From Oceanobacillus oncorhynchi (GTDB taxonomy: Bacteria; Bacillota; Bacilli; Bacillales; Amphibacillaceae): a stretch of DNA of 64,000 nt. The translations under genes and the position numbers were made by a program. The DNA is taken from positions 3,100,001 to 3,164,000 of the forward strand of contig NZ_CDGG01000001.1 in NCBI RefSeq assembly GCF_000821065.1. Reading direction: 5' to 3'. Within the stretch, counting starts at the first letter, position 1, and each line of letters begins with the position of its first letter. Below are positions 63,932 to 64,000 of the stretch, piece by piece. Under the pieces are notes generated by a model. The model saw only the letters and a program-made list of their open reading frames with translations. It was not told the origin of the DNA and searched no databases.

Positions 63932-64000
63932 GTGAATGAAGAGAAACGAATTTTAATTATTGAAGATGATCAGGAAATCAGCAAACTGCTGCAGGTAATT
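63932..64000 (+). CDS. Response regulator, N-terminal fragment (runs off the window)
   Basis: GTG 63932 opens RILIIEDDQEISKLL, the first beta strand and acidic Asp pair of a CheY-type receiver domain of a two-component response regulator. The phosphorylated aspartate and output domain lie beyond the window. GTGAGTGG lies upstream of the start. Confidence 0.8.
   Translation, partial: MNEEKRILIIEDDQEISKLLQVI

Overview
The window is chromosomal DNA of a low-GC, endospore-former-type Firmicute of the family Bacillaceae. Strong AGGAGG-like ribosome binding sites, frequent GTG/TTG starts, a Per box, a GlnR/TnrA box, an S-box riboswitch and the gene order gsaB - bcp - perR - ygzB - ygxA - rrn/tRNA cluster (the arrangement known around B. 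subtilis rrnD) all support this. Protein wording recalls halotolerant relatives such as Oceanobacillus/Virgibacillus, but the genus is an inference.

Layout. 1-290: fossil IS3-type element. 334-5641: conserved stress/haem block (gsaB, potassium channel, bcp, corrinoid adenosyltransferase, perR, ygzB, ygxA). 6348-8045: rRNA promoters P1/P2, a leader fused directly to the last ~95 nt of 23S rRNA, an intact 5S gene and 12 tRNA genes ending in a strong terminator; 16S and nearly all of 23S are absent. 8046-10200: accessory segment with two genes for acidic surface-type proteins and a decayed copy of the tRNA-Leu 3' half plus terminator. 10379-21036: regulators, thioesterase, acetyltransferase, RidA, an MFS gene split by a 459-bp IS200/IS605-derived element, a frameshifted phzF-like gene, HAD phosphatase, serine hydrolase and a DNA glycosylase.

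21511-33408 is the functional centrepiece: a GlnR/TnrA-type operator pair, ureABCEFGD, a urea transporter, an acetyltransferase and nikABCDE. The set covers urea uptake, nickel uptake, nickel insertion and hydrolysis, i.e. nitrogen scavenging from urea. 33470-42648 holds an aminotransferase, small membrane proteins, an SDR, a ClbS/DfsB protein, a MerR regulator translationally coupled to a C45-type acyltransferase/hydrolase, and a DHA2 drug exporter. 42649-43860 is non-coding with an interspersed repeat also present near 21.2 kb. 43861-50115: fabH, a complete IS4-family element, map, a small HTH regulator behind a 40-bp palindrome, and aspA. 50289-64000: a TetR locus with two operators and a possibly leaderless mRNA, MBL hydrolase, MazG-like protein, alpha/beta hydrolase (disrupted), VOC and ClbS proteins, a divergent ArsR/DinB pair, a second DHA2 exporter, an S-box-controlled yxjG/H-type methionine synthase, acetyltransferases, a quinone oxidoreductase, a cupin protein and the start of a response regulator.

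No CRISPR array, prophage or recognisable defence island is seen. The most notable items are the gutted rRNA operon, the tRNA-Leu scar, the reversible-looking mini-IS605 insertion, a TatA-like microprotein, the palindromic operators and an uncharacterised interspersed repeat. At least four genes carry apparent indels, so both gene decay and sequence/assembly error must be considered.
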